DNA of 29,816 nt from Paracoccaceae bacterium. Lineage in GTDB: Bacteria > Pseudomonadota > Alphaproteobacteria > Rhodobacterales > Rhodobacteraceae. This document shows, in pieces, positions 7,456-15,880 of this stretch (position 1 is the stretch's first letter; each line of letters starts with the position of its first letter). The notes under the pieces are model-generated. The model worked only from the letters and a program-made list of their open reading frames with translations, did not search any database and was not told the DNA's origin. The DNA is taken from NCBI GenBank assembly GCA_902525995.1, contig CABZJG010000004.1, positions 1 through 29,816 on the forward strand. The letters are read 5' to 3'. The translations under genes were made by a program, and so were the position numbers.

Positions 7456-8520
7456 ATGACAGAAAACAACAGCATGTTTGAAGAGATGAACGATCGCTCG
7501 CGCGAAGTGTTTCGACGCGTCGTTGAGGGCTATCTTGAAAACGGCGATCCCGTTGGCTCACGCACCTTGACCCGAACACTTAACGAAAAAGTTAGTGCAG
7601 CTACTGTGCGCAATGTGATGCAGGATCTGGAATATTTGGGGCTTTTGGACAGCCCCCATATAAGCTCGGGCCGTGTTCCTACAGAAATGGGCCTAAGAAT
7701 GTTTGTTGACGGGCTTTTAGAGGTTAGCACATTAGACGAAAAAGACCGTGAAAAACTGGATAAGACCGTTGAAAGCAACAGTCAGGACGTGGGCGGAATG
7801 CTGGACCGCGTTGGCTCTGCACTTTCGGGCATCACCCACGGCGCTTCGCTTGTTTTAACGCCCAAACAAGAGCAACCCATTAAGCATATCGAATTTGTTT
7901 CTTTATCCCCGGACCGCGCTTTGGTGGTGCTGGTTTTTGCCAACGGCCAAGTTGAAAACAGATTGTTCACATCGCCCAAAGGTCAAACCCCCAGCGCGAT
8001 GCGAGAGGCCGCCAACTACCTAAACTCAATGATTCGCGGGCTCACATTGAGCGAAGTTTTACAGCTGGTTGAGACAGACGTTCAAAAACGGCGGCAGGAA
8101 ATTGATCACCTTGCACAGGACTTGGTGGAAAAGGGCTTGGCGGTTTGGCACGATGAAGGCGACCAAAACGAGCGTTTGATTGTTCGGGGTCGAGCGAATC
8201 TATTAGAATCAGAGACCGAAGAAGCCGATCTTGAACGCATTCGCGCCCTTTTTGATGACCTTGAGCGCAAGCGTGATATCGCCGATTTTCTGCAATTAAC
8301 CGATCAGGGCGACGGGGTTCGCATTTTTATTGGCTCTGAGAACAAACTTTTTTCACTTTCGGGTTCATCTTTGGTGGTTTCTCCTTATATGAACTCTGAC
8401 CGGAAGATAATTGGTGCAATCGGTGTTATTGGCCCCACGCGCCTGAACTATGGACGGATTGTGCCGATTGTGGATTACACGGCACAATTGATCGGAAAGC
8501 TCATTTCCGATCGAAGCTAG
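7456..8520 (+). CDS. hrcA: HrcA heat-inducible transcription repressor
   Basis: HrcA binds the CIRCE operator, usually upstream of groESL, and is kept active by GroEL. The N-terminal winged-helix region contains NDRSREVFRRVVEGYLENG and the recognition segment KVSAATVRNVMQDLEYLGL, followed by HISSGRVPTE; the remaining dimerisation and regulatory domain shows GRIVPIVDYTA near the C-terminus. ATGs at 7432, 7456, 7474 and 7489 are in frame. The predicted promoter -10 (7428-7433) overlaps the first, which excludes it if that promoter is real, and 7456 fits the usual family N-terminus (354 residues). grpE follows after 9 bases. Confidence 0.95.
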   Translation: MTENNSMFEEMNDRSREVFRRVVEGYLENGDPVGSRTLTRTLNEKVSAATVRNVMQDLEYLGLLDSPHISSGRVPTEMGLRMFVDGLLEVSTLDEKDREKLDKTVESNSQDVGGMLDRVGSALSGITHGASLVLTPKQEQPIKHIEFVSLSPDRALVVLVFANGQVENRLFTSPKGQTPSAMREAANYLNSMIRGLTLSEVLQLVETDVQKRRQEIDHLAQDLVEKGLAVWHDEGDQNERLIVRGRANLLESETEEADLERIRALFDDLERKRDIADFLQLTDQGDGVRIFIGSENKLFSLSGSSLVVSPYMNSDRKIIGAIGVIGPTRLNYGRIVPIVDYTAQLIGKLISDRS

Positions 8521-8529
8521 AGGTGCGAT

Positions 8530-9102
8530 ATGGCAGAACCAAAAACCGAAGAATTTTTGGACGAGATTGAAAAGGCAGAAATTGAAGAGCTTGGCGACGA
8601 GTTAATAGATATTGATGAAGAAGCTGCAGAGTTAGACGAGATTGAAGCCCTAAAGGTCGAAAGAGATGACTTTCGTGACCGTTTCATGCGCGCTTTGGCT
8701 GATGCAGAAAATTCACGCAAGCGGGCCGACAAAGACCGCCGTGAAGCTGAAAATTATGGCGGATCTAAACTCGCACGCGATCTCTTGCCGGTTTATGACA
8801 ATCTAAAACGCGCAATCGAAGCGGTGGGTGATGAGCAAAAAGAAGCTGCCGGCGCTTTTATAGAAGGTGTCGAGCTTACACTGCGGGAATTGTTAAAAGT
8901 GTTCCGCAGCCATGGGATTGAACCCATATCGCCCGAAGTTGGTGATAAATTTGATCCACAATTGCACCAAGCCATGTTTGAAGCGCCGGTGCCGGGAACA
9001 AAAGCCGGTGATATTATTCAGGTATCCGCCGAAGGCTTTATGCTGCATGACCGTTTGCTGCGCCCAAGTCAGGTCGGCGTGTCCTCGACCCCCGCTTCTT
9101 AA
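8530..9102 (+). CDS. grpE: GrpE, nucleotide-exchange factor of the DnaK chaperone
   Basis: GrpE releases ADP from DnaK and serves as a thermosensor of the Hsp70 cycle. The 190-residue protein has a long acidic helical N-terminus rich in Glu and Asp (about 1-60, forming the coiled-coil dimer), the RxxAxxENxRKR-like segment RALADAENSRKRADKD, the helix containing LLPVYDNLKRAIE, and the C-terminal beta domain with FDPQLHQAMFE and VSAEGFMLHDRLLRPSQVGVS. AGAGGT precedes the ATG. It is paired with hrcA, 9 bases upstream; dnaK and dnaJ are not in the window. Confidence 0.96.
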   Translation: MAEPKTEEFLDEIEKAEIEELGDELIDIDEEAAELDEIEALKVERDDFRDRFMRALADAENSRKRADKDRREAENYGGSKLARDLLPVYDNLKRAIEAVGDEQKEAAGAFIEGVELTLRELLKVFRSHGIEPISPEVGDKFDPQLHQAMFEAPVPGTKAGDIIQVSAEGFMLHDRLLRPSQVGVSSTPAS

Positions 9103-9120
9103 ACCGGCGCACAGGCCTTG

Positions 9121-9144
9121 CCACTTTCACCTCAGGGTGGGTGG
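9121..9144. terminator. Hairpin between convergent grpE and mutS
   Basis: CCAC(9121-9124)-CACC(9128-9131) can pair with GGTG(9136-9139)-GTGG(9141-9144) around a small loop in the 43-base gap. No good T-run follows on either strand; a bidirectional terminator is likely from its position. Confidence 0.4.
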
Positions 9145-9145
9145 T

Positions 9146-11758
9146 TTACCGCTCTAAAAGCTCTTTTAACTCATAAAGCGTTTTTAACGCTTCTTTGGGC
9201 GAAAGGTCATCTGGGTGAATATCTTTGATCGCCTGTTCCAGTTGCGACGGGCCTTGGGCTGTTTTCGGGGCAGGGGTTGCGGAAAACAAAGGCAGATCGT
9301 CCATCAGGCTCTGCTTTTTCTCTGATCCCTGACGATCACCGCTTTCTAATGTTCCAAGAACCACCCGAGCGCGCTCAACGACTGCCTCTGGCAAACCGGC
9401 CAATTTTGCAACCTGCACCCCATAGGACCGATCAGCAGACCCTTTGTGCACGTGATGTAGAAATACAACTTCGCCTTCCCATTCTTTGACCCGAACAGTG
9501 GCGTTTTCCACATTCGCTAGACTTTTGGAAAGTGCGGTCAATTCGTGGTAATGCGTGGCAAAAAGCGCCCGTGCTTTATTGACCTCATGCAAATGTTCCA
9601 GAGTTGCCCATGCGATGGATAAGCCGTCATATGTGGCGGTTCCCCGACCAATTTCATCCAGTATGACCAAGGCCTTGCTGTCAGCTTGATTTAAAATAGC
9701 AGCAGTTTCGACCATTTCAACCATAAACGTTGATCTACCGCGCGCCAAATCGTCCGAAGCGCCCACGCGGCTGAACAATTGGCCAACCAATCCGATATGC
9801 GCGCTGCTTGCCGGAACAAAGCTGCCCATTTGTGCCAGCAAGGCAATCAGTGCGTTTTGCCGCAAAAAGGTGGATTTACCGGCCATGTTTGGACCGGTCA
9901 GCAACCAAATAGCGCTGTTTGATAAATCACAATCATTGGCGATAAACGGATCACCACTGTTCATCAGCGCATGCTCAACAACCGGATGCCGGCCCCCCAA
10001 GATGTCAAATGCACAGCTGTCGTCAACCACTGGCCTGCACCAGTTGTTTTTTTCCGACAAATCCGCAAGTGAGCTTGCCAAGTCAATTTCAGCTAGGGCT
10101 TGCGCCGTGGTTGAAATGGTTTCCGCTACATCCAAGATCGCTGCTGTAAGCTCAGCAAATATGCGCTTTTCAATTTCCAAAGAACGATTTCCGGCGTTCA
10201 AAATTTTGGTTTCAATCTCAGAAAGCTCAACGGTGGTAAAGCGCACCTGATTGGCTGTTGTTTGCCGATGGATAAAAGTTTCCGCGAGCGGCGCGGCCAG
10301 CATTTTTTCCGCGTGGGTCGCAGTGGTTTCGATAAAATACCCCAGCACATTGTTATGTTTGATTTTCAGCGATGATATGCTGGTTTTTTCAATGTACTCT
10401 TTTTGCATCGTGGCAATCACGCCGCGCCCTTCATCGCGCAGCTTTCTGGCTTCATCCAGATCTGCATCAAAACCGCTGGCAACAAAACCACCATCGCGCG
10501 CCAGTAAAGGCGGCTCGCTCACCAAAGCCTGATCCAAAAGCTCAATGAGCGCGTCGTGGCCGGTAAAGGATGCATTCAAAGTTTCCAGCGCGCGTTTCAG
10601 ATCAAGTCTGCTGATAAGTGGGTCCATGTCTTTGGCTTGCTCTAAGCCATCGCGAATATTGGCGATGTCCCTTGGCCCGCCGCGCTCAAGCGATAGCCGC
10701 GAAAGCGCACGGTCCAAATCGGGAACCGCTTTTAACATATCGCGCAAAGCGCGCATTTCATTTGGGCTGCTCAACATGAGATCAATAAGGCTTTGACGAT
10801 TTTCAATAACGTCAAGCTGCAATGAGGGGGCTGATAGCCGCTGCTCAAGCAATCGTCCGCCCGCTGCGGTGACGGTGCAGTCAATTGTTGCCAGCAAAGA
10901 TCCTGCCCGCCCGCCGGACAGCGCTTGGGTGATTTCAAGATTGCGGCGTGTGGCTGCATCAACCTGCATCACCTTTGAGCTGGCATCCCGCACGGGCGGC
11001 CGCAACATCGGAAGCCGGCCTTTCTGCGTGATATCCAAATATTCAATAATCGCGCCCAAAGCAGAAGTTTCGGCGCGGCCAAAATTTCCAAATGCATCCA
11101 AAGCGCCAACATCAAAAAGGGATTTAATGCGCTTTTCTGCCGCTGCGCTGTCAAAGGCGGCAGCGCCCAGCGATGTGGTTGGAACGCCGGCATCATCGAA
11201 TATTTGTGACAACTCCTCATGCACCGAGCTTGACAAGATTACTTCGCTTGGCTGCAGCCTTGCAAGCTCTGGGCCCAATTGAACCAGCGCAAGGGGGCTT
11301 ACACACAGCACGCCGGTAGAAATATCCACCCAGGCCAAAGCATAGGCATCGCGGACTTTGGAAAAAGCAGCCAGAAAATTATGTTGTCTGGGCTCTAACA
11401 GTGAGTCTTCGGTTAATGTACCGGGGGTAACCAGGCGCACAACATCACGCCGCACAACGGATTTGCTGCCGCGCTTTTTCGCCTCTGCCGGGCTTTCCAT
11501 TTGTTCACAAACGGCAACGCGAAAGCCCTTTCTTATCAGGGTCAAAAGATAATTTTCCGACGCATGGTGCGGAACGCCGCACATCGGTATTTCTTCGCCC
11601 TGATGTTTGCCGCGTTTGGTAAGCGCAATATCAAGCGCTTCGGCGGCGGCAACAGCGTCGTCAAAAAATAATTCGTAAAAATCACCCATGCGGTAAAACA
11701 GCAAAGCATCGCGGTACTGCGCTTTGATGTCCTGATATTGTGCCATCATTGGTGTCAC
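9146..11758 (-). CDS. mutS: MutS, DNA mismatch recognition ATPase
   Basis: MutS detects mispaired and looped-out bases and starts mismatch repair with MutL. The 870-residue protein has the mismatch-inserting Phe-x-Glu motif within GDFYELF (Phe27, Glu29), connector, lever and clamp regions, then the ABC-type ATPase with Walker A GPNMAGKST (622-630), Walker B region DEIGRGTATYDG (from about 701), and ATHYHEL. The start is GTG at 11758 with GAGGAG 6 bases upstream, giving the N-terminus MTPMMAQYQDIK typical of the family. mutL is not nearby. It is divergent from maeB and converges with grpE. Confidence 0.97.
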   Translation of the reverse strand: MTPMMAQYQDIKAQYRDALLFYRMGDFYELFFDDAVAAAEALDIALTKRGKHQGEEIPMCGVPHHASENYLLTLIRKGFRVAVCEQMESPAEAKKRGSKSVVRRDVVRLVTPGTLTEDSLLEPRQHNFLAAFSKVRDAYALAWVDISTGVLCVSPLALVQLGPELARLQPSEVILSSSVHEELSQIFDDAGVPTTSLGAAAFDSAAAEKRIKSLFDVGALDAFGNFGRAETSALGAIIEYLDITQKGRLPMLRPPVRDASSKVMQVDAATRRNLEITQALSGGRAGSLLATIDCTVTAAGGRLLEQRLSAPSLQLDVIENRQSLIDLMLSSPNEMRALRDMLKAVPDLDRALSRLSLERGGPRDIANIRDGLEQAKDMDPLISRLDLKRALETLNASFTGHDALIELLDQALVSEPPLLARDGGFVASGFDADLDEARKLRDEGRGVIATMQKEYIEKTSISSLKIKHNNVLGYFIETTATHAEKMLAAPLAETFIHRQTTANQVRFTTVELSEIETKILNAGNRSLEIEKRIFAELTAAILDVAETISTTAQALAEIDLASSLADLSEKNNWCRPVVDDSCAFDILGGRHPVVEHALMNSGDPFIANDCDLSNSAIWLLTGPNMAGKSTFLRQNALIALLAQMGSFVPASSAHIGLVGQLFSRVGASDDLARGRSTFMVEMVETAAILNQADSKALVILDEIGRGTATYDGLSIAWATLEHLHEVNKARALFATHYHELTALSKSLANVENATVRVKEWEGEVVFLHHVHKGSADRSYGVQVAKLAGLPEAVVERARVVLGTLESGDRQGSEKKQSLMDDLPLFSATPAPKTAQGPSQLEQAIKDIHPDDLSPKEALKTLYELKELLER

Positions 11759-11814
11759 GAAAAACTCCTCACGGTAGTGCTGGTAACTTAGCCATAGCTG
11801 ACAGAAGGGGAAAG

Positions 11815-11843
11815 TCGAAAACGAACCGGTTGAAGGTTATAAA
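11815..11843 (+). promoter_or_regulatory. Candidate maeB promoter
   Basis: TCGAAA (11815-11820) and TATAAA (11838-11843) are separated by 17 bases. The -10 element is a strong match and the -35 a partial one. Transcription would start near 11850. Confidence 0.45.
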
Positions 11844-11871
11844 ATTGCGCGCTAAGACTAATTTGCGCAAT
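11844..11871. promoter_or_regulatory. Inverted repeat over the predicted maeB transcription start (possible operator)
   Basis: ATTGCGC (11844-11850) and GCGCAAT (11865-11871) are exact inverted repeats 14 bases apart, immediately downstream of the predicted -10 element. This position is typical of a repressor operator. The regulator is not identified. Confidence 0.45.
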
Positions 11872-11884
11872 AAAGGGATTTCCA

Positions 11885-14140
11885 ATGTCAAAGTCAAAAA
11901 TTACGCGAGAAGACGCGCTGGCCTTTCACCTCGATCCCACGCCGGGCAAATGGGAGGTGGCAGCAACCGTCCCAATGACAACCCAGCGCGACCTGTCTTT
12001 GGCATATTCACCGGGCGTGGCTGTTCCCTGCGAAGAAATAACCGAAAACCCCGAGCTAGCCTATGATTACACAAACAAAGGAAATCTGGTTGCTGTGATC
12101 TCGAACGGTACGGCTGTTTTGGGTCTTGGTAATCTGGGCGCGCTGGGCAGCAAACCGGTGATGGAAGGAAAGGCTATTCTTTTCAAACGCTTTGCGGATG
12201 TGAACAGTATTGATCTTGAGGTGGACACGGAAGATCCGGATGAGTTCTGCAAAGCGGTGAAATTACTCGGCCCCACCTTTGGCGGCATAAACCTAGAAGA
12301 TATCAAAGCTCCGGAATGCTTTATTATCGAACAGCGTCTGAAAGAGGAAATGGACATTCCGGTGTTTCATGACGATCAACATGGAACCGCCGTGATCTGC
12401 GCAGCTGGATTAATCAACGCCCTGCACATCAGCGGCAAGAAAATCGAAAATGTTAAAATCGTTCTGAACGGGGCCGGCGCTGCCGGTATTGCCTGCATTG
12501 AGCTTCTTAAAACAATGGGTGCGCGGCATGAAAACTGCACCGTCTGTGACACCAAGGGCGTGATTTACCAAGGCCGCACCGAAGGTATGAACCAATGGAA
12601 ATCAGCCCATGCTATCAAAACCAAAATCCGAACGCTGGAAGAGGCAATGCGCGGTGCAGATGTGTTTTTGGGCGTGTCCGTCAAGGGCGCAGTGACCCAG
12701 GATATGCTTGCATCAATGGCGGAAAATCCGGTGATTTTTGCTATGGCAAATCCCGACCCTGAAATCACACCAGAGGAAGCGCGCGAAGTGCGCGCCGATG
12801 CCATCGTTGCCACCGGGCGCAGCGATTATCCAAATCAGGTCAATAATGTTTTGGGGTTTCCCTATCTGTTTCGTGGCGCGCTCGATATTCATGCACGCGC
12901 CATAAATGATGAAATGAAAATCGCCTGTGCTCAGGCGCTGGCGGATCTGGCGCGTGAAGATGTCCCGGACGAAGTGGCCATGGCCTATGGTGAAAAACTA
13001 ACCTTTGGGCGCGACTATATTATTCCCACCCCATTTGATCCGCGCCTGATCTACCGCATTCCTCCCGCTGTTGCGCAGGCTGGTATGGAAACCGGTGCTG
13101 CCCGCCGGCCGATCATTGATATGGAAGCCTATGAGCTGACTTTAAAGACCCGCATGGATCCAACCGCAAGCATTTTGCGCAGCATAAACGATCGCGCCCG
13201 CGCCGCTCAGGCGCGTATGATTTTTGCCGAAGGCGATGATCCCAAAGTACTTCGGGCAGCGGTAATGTACCAAAGATCCGGTTTTGGCAAAGCTTTGGTG
13301 GTTGGACGCGAGCATGACGTTAAAAGTAAGCTTGAAGCCGCAGGAATGAGCGAAGCCTTTCAAGAACTGGAAGTTGTCAACGCCGCAAATACCGACCACT
13401 TAGAAGCCTATAAAGATTTTCTTTATTCTAGATTGCAACGCAAAGGTCATGACCGTGCTGATGTGCACCGGTTGGCGGCGCGCGATCGGCACGTCTTTTC
13501 AGCATTGATGTTGGCCCATGGGCACGGGGATGGCCTGGTCACCGGCGCTACGCGCAAGTCAGCACATGTTATGGGGTTGATCAACCATGTTTTTGATGCT
13601 GATTCAGAGCACGGAGTGGCAGGTGTTACGGCGGTTTTGCATCGCGGCCGGATCGTATTGATTGCCGACATATTGGTTCATGAATGGCCCGAAGCCGAAG
13701 ATTTGGCAAATATCGCCGAGCGAGCTGCAGGTGTTGCGCGCCACTTGGGGCTTGAACCGCGTGTGGCATTTGTCAGCTTTTCCACTTTTGGGTATCCGGT
13801 TTCAGAGCGAGCTGAAAAAATGCATCTTGCGCCTGAGGTTTTGGATAAGCGCGGTGTGTCATTTGAATACGAAGGTGAAATGGCTGTTGATGTGGCTTTA
13901 AACACCCATTCAATGCAGGCCTATCCGTTTTCAAGACTGACAGGGCCGGCCAATATTTTAGTTGTTCCTGCGCGGCACTCGGCCAGCATTTCAGTTAAAT
14001 TGATGCAAGAAATGGCGGGCGCAACAGTTATTGGCCCTATTTTGGCGGGCGTGGATGAATCGATCCAAATATGTTCATCTGTGTCAACAGCAACAGATAT
14101 TTTAAATATGGCTGTTTTAGCCGCCTGTAAGGTAGGGTAA
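11885..14140 (+). CDS. maeB: NADP-dependent malic enzyme with C-terminal phosphotransacetylase-like domain (MaeB type)
   Basis: MaeB oxidatively decarboxylates malate to pyruvate, supplying pyruvate and NADPH, especially during growth on C2 or C4 acids. The N-terminal half carries the malic enzyme signatures SLAYSPGVAVPC, the glycine-rich GLGNLGALGSKPVMEGK, and metal-site FHDDQHGTA, followed by the dinucleotide-binding GAGAAGIACI. From about residue 430 the chain is homologous to phosphate acetyltransferase (for example GLVTGATRKSAHVM and LAGVDESIQI); in characterised MaeB proteins this domain is generally regulatory and responds to acetyl-CoA. The total of 751 residues is normal. The ATG has AAGGGA upstream. 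A ribokinase-like gene follows after 53 bases. Confidence 0.96.
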   Translation: MSKSKITREDALAFHLDPTPGKWEVAATVPMTTQRDLSLAYSPGVAVPCEEITENPELAYDYTNKGNLVAVISNGTAVLGLGNLGALGSKPVMEGKAILFKRFADVNSIDLEVDTEDPDEFCKAVKLLGPTFGGINLEDIKAPECFIIEQRLKEEMDIPVFHDDQHGTAVICAAGLINALHISGKKIENVKIVLNGAGAAGIACIELLKTMGARHENCTVCDTKGVIYQGRTEGMNQWKSAHAIKTKIRTLEEAMRGADVFLGVSVKGAVTQDMLASMAENPVIFAMANPDPEITPEEAREVRADAIVATGRSDYPNQVNNVLGFPYLFRGALDIHARAINDEMKIACAQALADLAREDVPDEVAMAYGEKLTFGRDYIIPTPFDPRLIYRIPPAVAQAGMETGAARRPIIDMEAYELTLKTRMDPTASILRSINDRARAAQARMIFAEGDDPKVLRAAVMYQRSGFGKALVVGREHDVKSKLEAAGMSEAFQELEVVNAANTDHLEAYKDFLYSRLQRKGHDRADVHRLAARDRHVFSALMLAHGHGDGLVTGATRKSAHVMGLINHVFDADSEHGVAGVTAVLHRGRIVLIADILVHEWPEAEDLANIAERAAGVARHLGLEPRVAFVSFSTFGYPVSERAEKMHLAPEVLDKRGVSFEYEGEMAVDVALNTHSMQAYPFSRLTGPANILVVPARHSASISVKLMQEMAGATVIGPILAGVDESIQICSSVSTATDILNMAVLAACKVG

Positions 14141-14193
14141 CTTTGCCAGATTATAGCATCAAAGGCTGTTAATAAGACAAAGGAGTTATCTGG

Positions 14194-15066
14194 ATGGCCA
14201 TATTTAACCTTGGGTCTATCAATGCAGATCTGTCCTATAGTGTGGATGCGTTGCCCGAACCCGGGGAAACCATTAGCGCCCATTCAGTGAGCCGAGGACT
14301 TGGCGGCAAAGGCACAAATATGTCCGTTGCTGCTGCACGCGCTGCGGCTCATGTTGTGCATATCGGCGCAGTTGGGCGTGATGGCGATTGGGCCATTGAG
14401 CGCCTGACAGAATATGGGGTTGATACACGCCATATCACCTATGGGTCTGCCACGGGGCACGCGATTATCATGGTTGACCGGTTGGGCGAAAATGCAATTG
14501 TAATTCACTCTGGTGCAAATTTGGAAATCACTGAAAATGCCATTGGTGCAGCGCTAGGCCAATCTAGCACAGGTGATTACTTTTTGGCACAAAATGAAAC
14601 CAATCAGCAATTTGAGGCTGCAAGCCTTGCCAAAAAGCTAGGGCTAACAGTTGTTTACGCTGCTGCGCCGTTTGATGTCGATGCGGTCCAGAAGATGTTG
14701 CCTATGGTTGATCTTTTGGTTTTAAACCAGATCGAAGCAGATCAGCTGCAAAAAGCCACAGGCAAACCGCCGCAAGATCTAGGTGTGGCGCAGCTCGTTA
14801 TTACCTTGGGCGCCAAAGGCTGCCGATGGTTTAATGCAGAAACCGGAGTGTCCAAGGTCTTTGATGCAGAGCCAGTTGAAGCTGTTGATACAACAGGGGC
14901 AGGAGACACATTTACCGGATATCTGGTTGCCGGGTTGGATCGCGGTTTGGCAATGGAGCAAGCTTTAAAATTGGCCAGCCGTGCCGGGGCTATTATGGTG
15001 ACGCGCCACGGAACAGCAGATGTTATACCAGACCTAAAAGATATTCAGGATCGCTTTGGCCCATAG
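14194..15066 (+). CDS. rbsK: Ribokinase-like PfkB-family sugar kinase
   Basis: This PfkB-family enzyme probably phosphorylates ribose to ribose 5-phosphate. The 290-residue protein has the N-terminal family signature RGLGGKGTNMSVAAARA and the C-terminal signature DTTGAGDTFTGYLVAGL containing the catalytic Asp. AAGGAG lies 8 bases before the ATG. No ribose transporter, nucleoside hydrolase or regulator accompanies it, so the exact sugar (ribose, deoxyribose or a nucleoside) cannot be fixed by context. Its stop is separated from the convergent msrA stop by one base, leaving no room for a terminator. Confidence 0.85.
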   Translation: MAIFNLGSINADLSYSVDALPEPGETISAHSVSRGLGGKGTNMSVAAARAAAHVVHIGAVGRDGDWAIERLTEYGVDTRHITYGSATGHAIIMVDRLGENAIVIHSGANLEITENAIGAALGQSSTGDYFLAQNETNQQFEAASLAKKLGLTVVYAAAPFDVDAVQKMLPMVDLLVLNQIEADQLQKATGKPPQDLGVAQLVITLGAKGCRWFNAETGVSKVFDAEPVEAVDTTGAGDTFTGYLVAGLDRGLAMEQALKLASRAGAIMVTRHGTADVIPDLKDIQDRFGP

Positions 15067-15067
15067 T

Positions 15068-15730
15068 CTACTTTACAAATGGGGCGTCCTTTCCCCAAAC
15101 TTGTTTGACCCGTTCATCGCGCCCACAAGCTTGGCGGTATAATTCATAGGCCTCTGACTGTCTGCGCGGACCAAAACGGGTGAAAACCAGCTTTTTGCCC
15201 TTGTAGTAATCTTGATGGTAATCTTCTGCGATATAAAATTCTTCCAAGGGCAAAATGGGGGTCACAATCTGCTGACCTAGCGCAGCTTCAGCGTTTTCAA
15301 CCGCTTTTTTTGCCGCGGTTTCTTGGGCGTCGCTCGAGGTAAAAATGGCTGTTTTGTAGCTGTGGCCGCGATCACAAAACTGACCTCCATCATCTAAAAC
15401 ATCCACTGACCTCAGAAACAGATCAAGCAACGCATCAACCGAAACAGCGGTGGGATCAAATTGAATCTCAACGACTTCATAATGCCCTGTGCCGCCTCGA
15501 ACCACCTGTTTATAGGTCGGGTTTTCAACGGTCCCGCCGGTATAGCCAGAGACAACCTCTTGCACGCCGGCAACTTTTTCGAAGTCGGCCTCTACGCACC
15601 AAAAGCACCCGCCGGCAACAACCAACCGATCACTTTGCGCTGCGATGGCAGAGGATGAAATCCCCAAGGCGAGACCTAAAAAAGCGACTAAATGGGAGAC
15701 GCGGTGCAAAAGATGCATCAATTGTGACAT
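15068..15730 (-). CDS. msrA: Peptide methionine-(S)-S-oxide reductase MsrA, exported form
   Basis: MsrA reduces methionine-S-sulfoxide in oxidised proteins. The catalytic motif GCFWC lies soon after the N-terminus, followed by GYTGG, the glutamate-containing HYEVVEIQFDP, and QFCDRGHSYKTAIF. The ATG at 15730 has GGAGG 6 bases upstream and opens with a signal peptide: a short polar start, a hydrophobic run (VAFLGLALGI) and SAIAA before the mature domain. This implies a periplasmic enzyme of about 200 residues after cleavage. The frame stays open for 59 more codons upstream, but that extension crosses the intergenic region, lacks similarity, and would hide the signal peptide. Divergent from the aminotransferase gene. 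Confidence 0.93.
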   Translation of the reverse strand: MSQLMHLLHRVSHLVAFLGLALGISSSAIAAQSDRLVVAGGCFWCVEADFEKVAGVQEVVSGYTGGTVENPTYKQVVRGGTGHYEVVEIQFDPTAVSVDALLDLFLRSVDVLDDGGQFCDRGHSYKTAIFTSSDAQETAAKKAVENAEAALGQQIVTPILPLEEFYIAEDYHQDYYKGKKLVFTRFGPRRQSEAYELYRQACGRDERVKQVWGKDAPFVK

Positions 15731-15757
15731 TATATACCTCCAAAAGTAATAGGGTTG

Positions 15758-15785
15758 AATGTACAGCCGTTGTTGGATTTGCCAA
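15758..15785 (-). promoter_or_regulatory. Candidate msrA promoter
   Basis: Minus-strand TTGGCA (15785-15780) and TACATT (15763-15758) are 16 bases apart, placing the start near 15751, just before the GGAGG site of msrA. Confidence 0.45.
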
Positions 15786-15880
15786 GTTTTTTGCGCGGTA
15801 ATCACGCAGAGGTGACAGGAATTTACCACTTGGAACTTTGTAAAAACCCCCCTAGCCTCGGCCGCGTTAAGGAGAGCCAC

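Noticed and set aside
13921..14283. 120-codon minus-strand frame across the maeB-rbsK junction
   Set aside because: It is opposite maeB's C-terminus and the rbsK start, with no motif and no ribosome-binding site.
15755..15880. 42-codon N-terminal extension of the class IV aminotransferase
   Set aside because: It has no family similarity, overlaps the msrA promoter, and AAGGAG stands correctly before the ATG at 15881.
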